From: Methylobacterium haplocladii
Lineage (GTDB): Bacteria; Pseudomonadota; Alphaproteobacteria; Rhizobiales; Beijerinckiaceae
DNA: 64,000 nucleotides
NCBI RefSeq assembly: GCF_007992175.1
Contig: NZ_BJZT01000009.1
Location: 1-64,000, forward strand
Reading direction: 5' to 3'
A program made the translations under genes and the position numbers. Positions 36,768-44,568 of the stretch are shown here, piece by piece. The notes under the pieces were generated by a model, which was given only the letters and a program-made list of their open reading frames with translations, had not been told where the DNA came from and ran no database searches. The first letter of the stretch is position 1, and the number at the start of each line of letters is the position of its first letter.

Positions 36768-38333
36768 ATGAGCGCCGAAGACCTGCGTCCGCAGGAAGAT
36801 TCGCTTCATCCGCACGTCCAACCGGCGAGCGACGAAAGCGCCCGTGGCCAGGACGGCCAGCGCCTCCAACATGCCGAAGGCGCCTCGAAACCGGTCCGCG
36901 CGCCGGCAACCCGCGAGGCCCAGCCCCGCGGCGCGAAGATCCGCGGCGACAGGCCGATCGATCAGGCCGAGGCGGCCGAGCGCTTCCTGGCCGCGCCGCT
37001 GCATCAGGCCGCGCACGACGCCCGCCTGTGGGACGTCCGCAAGAAGCGCGACGTCGCCACCCAGGCGATCCCCGAATGGGAAGAGCTTCGCGAGCTCGCC
37101 TCGCAGATCAAGACGCACACGCTCAGCCATCTGGACGAATACCTCGAGCAATTCGAGGCGGCGGCCAAGGCCAATGGCGTTCACGTCCACTGGGCGGCGG
37201 ACGGCGTCGAACACAACCGCATCGTCCACGGCATCCTCAAGGATCACGGCGCGAAGACGCTGATCAAGTCGAAGTCGATGCTGACCGAGGAATGCGGCTT
37301 TCGCCACTACATGGCGGCCAACGGCATCGACATCATCGAGACCGATCTCGGCGAGCGCATCCAGCAGCTCGACGACGAGGAGCCGAGCCACGTCGTGATG
37401 CCGGCGGTCCACAAGACCCGCATCGACGTCGCCGAGGTCTTCGCCCGCACGCTGGGTACCGACCCGACCAACGACGACGCGCATTACCTCGCCGAGAGCC
37501 AGCGCATGACGACGCGCCCGCTCATCCTGCAGGCGGATGCGGGGATGACGGGTTGCAACTTCGCCATCGCCGAGACCGGCACCGTCGTCACCTGCACCAA
37601 CGAGGGCAATGCCGACCTCTCCGGCAACGTGCCGAAACTTCAGATCCACTCGATCGGCATCGAGAAGCTGATCCCGCGAATCGAGCATCTCGGCGTGTTC
37701 ATCCGGGTGCTCGCCCGCTCGGCGCTGGGCTCGACCATCACCCAGTACACCTCGCATTTCCGCAAGCCCCGGGCCGGCTCGGAGATGCACATGGTGCTGG
37801 TCGATAACGGCCGTTCGGCCCGGCTCGGGATGGAGGAGTTCTGGACCTCGTTGAAGTGCATCCGCTGCGGCGCCTGCATGAACACCTGCCCGGTCTACCG
37901 GCGCTCGGGAGGCCTCTCCTACGGGGCGACCTATTCCGGACCGATCGGGCTGATCATCGACCCGACCTTCAACAAGCGGAAGTATTCGACCCTGCCGTTC
38001 TCCTCCACGATGAACGGCTCCTGCACCAACGTCTGCCCAGTGAAGATCAACATCCACGAGCAGATCTTCGCTTGGCGCAAGGTGCTGGCCGAGGAGCACC
38101 AGATCCCGCTGCTGAAGCAGGGCATGATGAAGGCGGCCGGCGCCGTGCTCAGCCGCCCGGCCGCCTATCGCGCGGCGATCGGCACCGGCGATTCGGCGCT
38201 CCGGGCGCTGCCGCGCTTCGCCGTTTATAATCCGCTCAACACCTGGGGGAAGGGCCGCGAGATGCCGGAGACCCCGAAACAGAGCTTTCACAGCTGGTAC
38301 AGGCAGAACCGGATGAAGGACGACGCGAAATGA
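36768..38333 (+). CDS. lutB: Iron-sulfur lactate oxidation protein LutB
   Basis: 521 residues of the LutB/LldF family. An N-terminal LUD domain (about 100-345, with HTLSHLDEYLEQFE and ADAGMTGCNFAIAETGTVV) is followed by a ferredoxin-like 4Fe-4S region with CIRCGACMNTCPVYR and, later, SCTNVCPVKINIHEQ. It passes electrons from lactate oxidation with LutA and LutC. The first 60 residues are a polar, low-complexity extension longer than in most relatives, so the start could lie further downstream. It overlaps lutC by 4 nt. Confidence 0.92.
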   Translation: MSAEDLRPQEDSLHPHVQPASDESARGQDGQRLQHAEGASKPVRAPATREAQPRGAKIRGDRPIDQAEAAERFLAAPLHQAAHDARLWDVRKKRDVATQAIPEWEELRELASQIKTHTLSHLDEYLEQFEAAAKANGVHVHWAADGVEHNRIVHGILKDHGAKTLIKSKSMLTEECGFRHYMAANGIDIIETDLGERIQQLDDEEPSHVVMPAVHKTRIDVAEVFARTLGTDPTNDDAHYLAESQRMTTRPLILQADAGMTGCNFAIAETGTVVTCTNEGNADLSGNVPKLQIHSIGIEKLIPRIEHLGVFIRVLARSALGSTITQYTSHFRKPRAGSEMHMVLVDNGRSARLGMEEFWTSLKCIRCGACMNTCPVYRRSGGLSYGATYSGPIGLIIDPTFNKRKYSTLPFSSTMNGSCTNVCPVKINIHEQIFAWRKVLAEEHQIPLLKQGMMKAAGAVLSRPAAYRAAIGTGDSALRALPRFAVYNPLNTWGKGREMPETPKQSFHSWYRQNRMKDDAK

Positions 38334-38953
38334 CGAGCCGCGCGGCGACGCTCGCCGCCATCCGAACGAACCGGCCGAAAGGCAATTTCCCGCTGCCGGC
38401 AATCCCGGCCTTCACACCGCTGGTCACTGCGGATCTCGTCGAGGAGTTCGGCGAACGCTTGAAGCGCATGGGCGGCCGCATCGAACCGGCCGGCGATACG
38501 GACCCGCTGGCGGCCGTGCGCGAGCGTCTCGACAGTTCGAAGGTCGTGGCCTCGACCGTGCCCGAGGTAACAGGCAACCGCGATCTCGCGATGGTGGCGA
38601 GACCGGCGGATCTCGAGGACGTCGATGTCGCCGTGGTGCGTGCCGCTTTCGGTATCGCCGAGTCCGGCTCGGTCCTGTTCACAGAGCGCGAGCTCGTCGT
38701 GAACGCCGTCGCCTATCTCGCGCAGCATCTGATCGTGCTGCTCGATCCGGCCGACATCGTCGACACCGTGCAAGCCGCGTATCGCCGTCCCGAATTCGCG
38801 AACTCGGCCTATGCCGTACTGCACACCGGCCCGTCCGCGACGGCCGATATCGAGGGCGTGCTCATCCATGGGGCACAGGGCGTGCGCTCCCTGACCGTCG
38901 TCCTGCTGCAGCGCAAAATTGAGGCAGCTCGAGCGGGAGCGGAAAGAGGGTGA
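38330..38953 (+). CDS. lutC: Lactate utilization protein LutC
   Basis: 207 residues of the LUD (DUF162) family, third subunit of the lactate oxidation system. Typical parts are LAAIRTNRP at the N-terminus, AAFGIAESGSVLFTERELVV and the C-terminal GPSATADIEGVLIHGAQGVR. The ATG at 38330 overlaps the lutB stop (ATGA), so expression is coupled. Stop at 38953, 29 nt before the transglutaminase start. Confidence 0.9.
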   Translation: MTSRAATLAAIRTNRPKGNFPLPAIPAFTPLVTADLVEEFGERLKRMGGRIEPAGDTDPLAAVRERLDSSKVVASTVPEVTGNRDLAMVARPADLEDVDVAVVRAAFGIAESGSVLFTERELVVNAVAYLAQHLIVLLDPADIVDTVQAAYRRPEFANSAYAVLHTGPSATADIEGVLIHGAQGVRSLTVVLLQRKIEAARAGAERG

Positions 38954-38981
38954 AGACGTTGGCGTGCATGGTGATTTCACC

Positions 38982-39878
38982 ATGGCCCCGATACCTCACC
39001 AACTTCCGGACATCGACGTGCGCTTCAAACTCGGCTGCAGCCTCGCCTACCAGGTGAAGGCCCCCACCACCTTTATTTTCAACGTCGAGGTCGCGCATCT
39101 CAAAAGTCTTTCGATCGCGAGCGAGATCCTGACCTTCGCGCCCGACATCGACCGGCGCGTCTACGTCACGCCGGATATGAAGAACCGTTACATCGGCCTC
39201 AACGTCGTCCCCGGACCGCTCTCGCTCGAATACAATGCCGAGGTCGAGTTGACCGTGCATCGTGCCGATCCGGCGACGATCAACGAGACGCCGGTCTCCG
39301 AGCTTCCGCTCGACATCCTGCCCTTCCTGCTGCCAAGCCGCTTCGTCTCCTCGGATCGTCTCGCCGCCTTCGCCCAGGCCGAGTTCGGGCATCTGCCCAA
39401 GGGCCACCGCCGGGTGAACGACATCTGCACCTGGATCAACGAGCACATCGCCTACCAGCGCGGCGCCAGCGACGGCGAGACCACCGCACACGAGACGCTG
39501 TTGAAGCGCGCCGGAGTCTGCCGCGATTTCGCGCATCTCGGCACGGCCTTCTGCCGGGCGCTCGGCATCCCGGCCCGCTTCGTCTCGGCCTATGCGTACG
39601 GCCTCGTGCCGGCCGATTTCCACGCGGTGTTCGAGGCCTATCTTGACGGCCGCTGGTGGCTGTTCGACGCGACGCGGCAGGCCCATCTCGACGGTCTCGT
39701 GCGCATCGGCGTCGGCCGCGACGCCGCCGAGATCGCTTTCTGCACGCCCTACGGCGAGATGGAGCCGACGGACATGCAGATCCGCATCGAGCGCGCCGAC
39801 GGCGGCCCCGAGCCGACCGAGCGCACGGTCGACGCGATCTCGACGGAAGAGCCCGCGCCGCATGCCGGCGCGGTGTGA
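38982..39878 (+). CDS. Transglutaminase-like domain protein
   Basis: About 298 residues. An N-terminal beta-rich domain (about 10-110) precedes a papain-like transglutaminase core: HETLLKRAGVCRDFAHLGTA (Cys nucleophile), PADFHAVFEAYLDGRWWLFD with the His and the Asp of the triad. Bacterial members are mostly proteases or peptide ligases of unknown target. No signal peptide is apparent. I chose the ATG at 38982 (MAPIPHQLPDID), with GGTGA upstream; the frame opens at 38919 inside the lutC end. It may be cotranscribed with lutABC. Confidence 0.85.
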   Translation: MAPIPHQLPDIDVRFKLGCSLAYQVKAPTTFIFNVEVAHLKSLSIASEILTFAPDIDRRVYVTPDMKNRYIGLNVVPGPLSLEYNAEVELTVHRADPATINETPVSELPLDILPFLLPSRFVSSDRLAAFAQAEFGHLPKGHRRVNDICTWINEHIAYQRGASDGETTAHETLLKRAGVCRDFAHLGTAFCRALGIPARFVSAYAYGLVPADFHAVFEAYLDGRWWLFDATRQAHLDGLVRIGVGRDAAEIAFCTPYGEMEPTDMQIRIERADGGPEPTERTVDAISTEEPAPHAGAV

Positions 39879-39937
39879 GGCTCGACATGCGACGCGATCC
39901 TGGCATCCTGTGATCCGGTGACATCAGGAGACACCGG

Positions 39938-41320
39938 ATGGCCTATCGCCACGTCGTCGGCCCCCGCACTCACGTCTTCGCCGACCTCGCCACGCTGATG
40001 GCCAAGGCGACGCCGATCCGCTCCGGAGATCGCCTCGCCGGCATCGCTGCGGAATCGGCGGAGGAGATGATGGCCGCGCGCTGGTGCCTCGCCGATGTGG
40101 CACTCTCGGAGATCGTGGCCCGACCGCTGATCCCCTATGAAGACGACGACGTCACCCGCCTGATCCTCGACACCCACGATCAGGCGGCCTTCGCCGAGAT
40201 CGCCCACCTCACCGTCGGCGATTTCCGCGAGTTCCTGCTCACGGCCTCTTCCGAGACGCTTGCGCGGATCGCACCCGCGGTGACACCCGAGATCGCGGCT
40301 GCGGTTTCGAAGATCATGCGCAACCAGGACCTGATCCTCGTGGCCCGCAAATGCCGGGTCGTCACGAAATTCCGCAACACCATCGGGCTGCCCGGAACGC
40401 TGGCCGTCCGGCTGCAGCCGAACCATCCGACGGACGAGCCCAAGGGCATCACCGCCTCGATCCTCGATGGCCTGTCCTACGGCTGCGGCGATGCGGTGAT
40501 CGGCATCAACCCGGCTTCGGATTCGATCCGCACGCTGTCGAGCCTGCTCGGCCTGCTCGACGACGTGATCCAGCGCCTCGCGATCCCGACGCAGTCCTGC
40601 GTGCTCACCCACGTCACCACCACCCTCGACGCCATGAACCGCGGCCTGCCGGTGGATCTCGTCTTCCAATCCATCGCCGGCACGCAGCAAGCCAACGCGA
40701 GCTTCGGCGTGACCCTGGCGATCCTGAAGGAGGCGCACGAGGCGGCGCTGGCGCTGAAGCGCGGGCCGCTCGGCGACAACGTGATGTATTTCGAGACCGG
40801 CCAGGGATCGGCCCTCTCGGCCGACGCGCATCACGGAATCGACCAGCAGACTCTGGAGGCGCGGGCCTATGCCGTGGCGCGGGTCTATCGTCCGCTGCTG
40901 GTGAACAGCGTGGTCGGCTTCATCGGCCCCGAGTATCTCTACGACGGCAAGGAGATCATCCGCGCGGGGCTGGAGGACCACTTCTGCGGCAAGCTGATGG
41001 GCGTGCCGCTCGGCGTGGACGTCTGCTACACCAATCACGCCGAAGCCGATCAGGACGACATGGACACCCTGCTGACGCTTCTCGGCGCCGCAGGCTGCAC
41101 CTACGTCATGGGCGTGCCCGGCGCCGACGATGTCATGCTGAACTATCAGTCCACCTCGTTCCACGACGCGCTCTACATCCGTGAGGTGCTGGGGCTGAAG
41201 CGCGCCCCGGAATTCGCGGCGTGGCTACACGAGATCGGCCTGGCGGACGGGGAGGGCGCTCTGCTCCCCGGCGGCGCAGGCACGGCCCTGCTCACGGCCG
41301 CGCCGGATCTCGCCGCGTGA
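39938..41320 (+). CDS. eutB: Ethanolamine ammonia-lyase large subunit EutB
   Basis: 460 residues. With EutC and adenosylcobalamin it converts ethanolamine to acetaldehyde and ammonia. The TIM-barrel stretches GLSYGCGDAVIGINPASDS, MYFETGQGSALSADAHHG with substrate-binding Glu, EDHFCGKLMGVPLGVDVCYTNH and VMGVPGADDVMLNYQSTSFHD are all family hallmarks. No eut microcompartment shell genes lie nearby, so this is the short metabolic type rather than the enteric operon. It overlaps eutC by 4 nt (GTGA). Confidence 0.96.
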   Translation: MAYRHVVGPRTHVFADLATLMAKATPIRSGDRLAGIAAESAEEMMAARWCLADVALSEIVARPLIPYEDDDVTRLILDTHDQAAFAEIAHLTVGDFREFLLTASSETLARIAPAVTPEIAAAVSKIMRNQDLILVARKCRVVTKFRNTIGLPGTLAVRLQPNHPTDEPKGITASILDGLSYGCGDAVIGINPASDSIRTLSSLLGLLDDVIQRLAIPTQSCVLTHVTTTLDAMNRGLPVDLVFQSIAGTQQANASFGVTLAILKEAHEAALALKRGPLGDNVMYFETGQGSALSADAHHGIDQQTLEARAYAVARVYRPLLVNSVVGFIGPEYLYDGKEIIRAGLEDHFCGKLMGVPLGVDVCYTNHAEADQDDMDTLLTLLGAAGCTYVMGVPGADDVMLNYQSTSFHDALYIREVLGLKRAPEFAAWLHEIGLADGEGALLPGGAGTALLTAAPDLAA

Positions 41321-42099
41321 GCGAGGACGATCTCTGGAAAAGGCTCGCGCGGCTGACACCGGCACGGATCGGGCTCGGCCGTGCCGGGTCCGGCCTGCCG
41401 ACGCGCGAGGTGCTCGGCTTCGGTCTCGCCCACGCCCGGGCCCGCGACGCCGTGCATACGCCGATGGATGTGGAGGCGATCACCGAGGCCGTCGAAGCGC
41501 TCGGCCTATTCGTCACCGCCGTCGCCTCCCGAGCCGAGGACCGCGCGACGTATCTGCGCCGGCCCGATTACGGCCGGCGCCTCGCACCGGCGAGCCGCGA
41601 CAGCCTCGTCGAGGCTGCCGGAGAGTCCGTCGACCTCGCCCTCGTCGTGGCCGACGGCTTGTCCGCCCGCGCCGTCCACGAGGGCGCCGCGCGGATGCTG
41701 GCCGCGTTGCAGCCGCTCGCCGATAAAGCCGGCTGGAGCCTCGGTCCCGTCGTCGTGGCGTCCCAGGCGCGCGTTGCGTTGGGCGATGAGATCGGGATGC
41801 TCCTCAAGGCGAAGGCCGTCGCCGTGCTGATCGGCGAGCGCCCAGGGCTCTCGTCGCCCGACAGCCTCGGCCTCTATCTGACGTTCGAGCCGAAACCCGG
41901 CCGCTCGGATGCCGAGCGCAACTGCATCTCCAACGTCCGTCCGGCCGGCCTCTCGCATGACCTCGCGGCGTTCAAGCTGCATTGGCTGATCGCTCAAACC
42001 TTCTCGCGCGGACTGAGCGGTGTCGCCCTGAAGGACGAGAGCGATGCCGCGCTGGAAGGTCCGGCGGAACGGGATGCGTTGCCGGGCTCGTCCGCCTGA
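41317..42099 (+). CDS. eutC: Ethanolamine ammonia-lyase small subunit EutC
   Basis: 260 residues. The small subunit that holds the cobalamin with EutB. Matching stretches are LTPARIGLGRAGSGLPTREV, FGLAHARARDAVHTPMD, VADGLSARAVHEGAARML and LIGERPGLSSPDSLGLYLTF. The start is the GTG at 41317, sharing bases with the eutB stop; this removes an unrelated 32-codon upstream extension. The lower ligand of the cofactor could come from BluB at 7.2 kb. Confidence 0.95.
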   Translation: MSEDDLWKRLARLTPARIGLGRAGSGLPTREVLGFGLAHARARDAVHTPMDVEAITEAVEALGLFVTAVASRAEDRATYLRRPDYGRRLAPASRDSLVEAAGESVDLALVVADGLSARAVHEGAARMLAALQPLADKAGWSLGPVVVASQARVALGDEIGMLLKAKAVAVLIGERPGLSSPDSLGLYLTFEPKPGRSDAERNCISNVRPAGLSHDLAAFKLHWLIAQTFSRGLSGVALKDESDAALEGPAERDALPGSSA

Positions 42100-42271
42100 C
42101 GAGGAGCGGGCCGACATCGTCCCTGTCGCCATCGCCGCACGCGGCTCGAACCCGGAACCTCACCGTCCCCCTCGGGTTGGCCAGCGAATGTCCAGCGGCC
42201 ATGGCCGCAGGCCCGTCGATCGCTCCCAAGGCGAGCGCGACGGGCGCCAAACACCAAATACGGAGTTTCGA

Positions 42272-43078
42272 ATGGATCTCGGCATCAGCGGCCGCGTCGC
42301 CGTCGTTACGGGCGGCGATTCCGGCATGGGCTACGCGACTGCCGAATACCTCCTGCGGGAGGGCGTGAAGATCGTCCTATCCGATATCAAGGACGACGAG
42401 GTCAAGGAGGCCGCCGGGCGCCTCTCGGCCCTGGGCGAAGTCCGTGCCTTTGCCGCCGACCTGTCCTCGAACGACGGCGCGCTCGCGTTGCGCGATTTTT
42501 CCGACACGGCGTTCGGGCAGAAGCCGACGATCCTGGTGAACTCCGCCGGCGTGACCGGCGCGACCGGTGACTTCCTCGAGATCGACGATGCGGGCTGGTT
42601 GGAGACGATCCAGGCCGATCTGATGGGCGCCGTGCGGGTGGCACGGGCCTTCATCCCCGGCATGCGCGAGGCCGGCTGGGGCCGAATCGTGCTGTTCACC
42701 TCGGAAGATGCCGTTCAGCCCTATGTCGAGGAGCTTCCCTATTGCGCGGCCAAGGCCGGGTTGATGAATCTCACCAAGGGCTTGTCGAAGGCCTACGGAC
42801 CCGACGGCGTGCTCGTGAACTCGGTGGCTCCCGCCTACATCGCCACGCCGATGACCGATGCCATGATGGAAAAGCGCGCCAAGGAGATGGGCGTGTCCTT
42901 CGACCGGGCGATCGAGACCTTTCTGGACGAGAAGCGCCCCGGTATCGTCGCAAAGCGCCGCGGACGAGTCGAGGAGGTCGCGGCCGCAGTGGCCTTCCTG
43001 TGCTCCGAGCAGGCGAGCTTCATCACCGGCGAGAACCTCCGCGTCGACGGCGGCGCCGTCCTGACCATGGCGTCCTGA
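42272..43078 (+). CDS. Short-chain dehydrogenase/reductase
   Basis: 268 residues, classical SDR fold. The NAD(P)-binding motif is VVTGGDSGMGYATA, NSAG follows at about residue 90, and the catalytic Ser-Tyr-Lys are in FTSEDAVQP and LPYCAAKAGLMNL (YxxxK). The C-terminal ITGENLRVDGGAVLTM is typical. Substrate unknown. GGAG lies 7 nt before the ATG at 42272. It follows eutBC by 172 nt and sits 5 nt before the flavoprotein gene, with which it is surely cotranscribed. Confidence 0.9.
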   Translation: MDLGISGRVAVVTGGDSGMGYATAEYLLREGVKIVLSDIKDDEVKEAAGRLSALGEVRAFAADLSSNDGALALRDFSDTAFGQKPTILVNSAGVTGATGDFLEIDDAGWLETIQADLMGAVRVARAFIPGMREAGWGRIVLFTSEDAVQPYVEELPYCAAKAGLMNLTKGLSKAYGPDGVLVNSVAPAYIATPMTDAMMEKRAKEMGVSFDRAIETFLDEKRPGIVAKRRGRVEEVAAAVAFLCSEQASFITGENLRVDGGAVLTMAS

Positions 43079-43083
43079 TCTCC

Positions 43084-44472
43084 ATGAGAGAGATCACATG
43101 CGACGTCGCCGTGATCGGCGCGGGCACCGCCGGCCTCGCCGCGCACCGGGCGGCACTCGATGCCGGAGTCAATTCGATCCTGATCGAGCAGGGACCGGGC
43201 GGCACGACCTGCGCGCGGGTCGGCTGCATGCCCTCGAAGCTGCTGGTTACCGCAGCCGAGGCGGCACACGGGGCTCGCGGAGCCCACCGCTTCGGGATCC
43301 ATGTCGAGCGCGTGCGGATCGACGGCCCTGCGGTGATGCAGCGGGTGCGCGAGCAGCGCGACTGCTTCGTCGCCAGCGTGTTCGAGGGCTTGGAGAAACT
43401 TCCCGAGGAAAGCCGGATCACGGGCCGCGCCGTGTTTGAGGACGCCACGACGCTCGTCATCGACGATCGCATTCGGCTGCGCTTCCAGGCAGCGGTGATC
43501 GCGACGGGATCGAGCCCGAGCATACCCGAGCCGCTGAAAGGCCTGGGCGAGCGCCTGCTCACCACCGACACGCTCTTCGAACTCGAAGACCTGCCCGACT
43601 CGATCGCTGTACTCGGCGGTGGTCCTGTCGGTCTCGAACTGGCTCAGGCATTGGCGCGGCTCGGCGTCGGGACCGCCTTGTTCGATCCGGCCGGGGCTCT
43701 CGGCGGCATCACCGATACCGATCTCGCCGGTGCCGCACGCGAGATCTTCGGCAAGGACATCGCCCTGCATCTCGGTGCCGAGGTCGAGCAGGCGGAGGTG
43801 AACGGCCGCGGGGTTTCACTGCGTTGGTCGGGTGAGGACGGCGACAGCGGGTCAGCGTCCTTCGCCAAAGTCCTCGTCGCGGCCGGCCGGCCACCGAACC
43901 TGTCGGGACTTGGCCTCGACCGCACCGGCTTGGCCCTCGACGACAGAGGCGTCCCGACCTTCGATCCGCGCTCCCTGGTCTGCGAGGGCGCGCCGATCGT
44001 CATCGCCGGAGATGCCAACGCAGCCCGGCCCGTCCTGCACGAGGCGAGCCGCCAAGGCCGTATCGCCGGCCGCAACGCCGCGGCGCTCGCACGATCGGAC
44101 CGGGGATCGATCGAAAATCCGCGGCCTTGGGTCAAGCTCGCCATGGTCTTCACCGAGCCGCAGATCGCGGCCATCGGAGAGATCGGCGGCGATGATGGCA
44201 TCGTCGGCCGGGTCGATCTCTGCGATCAGGGCCGCGCCCAGGTCATGGGCCGCAACCAGGGCGGGATGCGGATCCATGCCGACCGCGGCGGCAGACTTCT
44301 CGGCGGGGAGATGATCGGTCCCGAGGTCGAGCACCTCGCGCATATCCTCGCTTTCGCGATCCAGGATGGCCATACCGCGCGGGATCTGCTGGATCGACCG
44401 TTCTACCACCCGACTCTCGAGGAAGGTCTCCAGACCGCTTTGTCTGATATCGCACAAAAAACTGCAGGCTGA
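43084..44472 (+). CDS. Dihydrolipoyl dehydrogenase-like flavoprotein
   Basis: 462 residues, class I pyridine nucleotide-disulfide oxidoreductase. The FAD motif is VAVIGAGTAGLAAHRA. The redox disulfide is in GTTCARVGCMPSKLL (C-x4-C). IAVLGGGPVGLELAQALARL binds NAD(P), and PIVIAGDANA the FAD. The C-terminal dimer domain ends with FYHPTLEEGLQTAL, carrying the His-Glu pair of lipoamide dehydrogenases. It is not next to 2-oxoacid dehydrogenase genes, so it is probably not the main Lpd. Its partner may be the preceding SDR or another substrate. Confidence 0.87.
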   Translation: MREITCDVAVIGAGTAGLAAHRAALDAGVNSILIEQGPGGTTCARVGCMPSKLLVTAAEAAHGARGAHRFGIHVERVRIDGPAVMQRVREQRDCFVASVFEGLEKLPEESRITGRAVFEDATTLVIDDRIRLRFQAAVIATGSSPSIPEPLKGLGERLLTTDTLFELEDLPDSIAVLGGGPVGLELAQALARLGVGTALFDPAGALGGITDTDLAGAAREIFGKDIALHLGAEVEQAEVNGRGVSLRWSGEDGDSGSASFAKVLVAAGRPPNLSGLGLDRTGLALDDRGVPTFDPRSLVCEGAPIVIAGDANAARPVLHEASRQGRIAGRNAAALARSDRGSIENPRPWVKLAMVFTEPQIAAIGEIGGDDGIVGRVDLCDQGRAQVMGRNQGGMRIHADRGGRLLGGEMIGPEVEHLAHILAFAIQDGHTARDLLDRPFYHPTLEEGLQTALSDIAQKTAG

Positions 44473-44568
44473 GGACGAAGTTGTGCGAAATCATCTCGAT
44501 CGTATCCCTTCGGCTTTGATCGGCTGAGCATTGCGCGCGAGGACGGCCCCGGTCATACCGGGGCCGGA

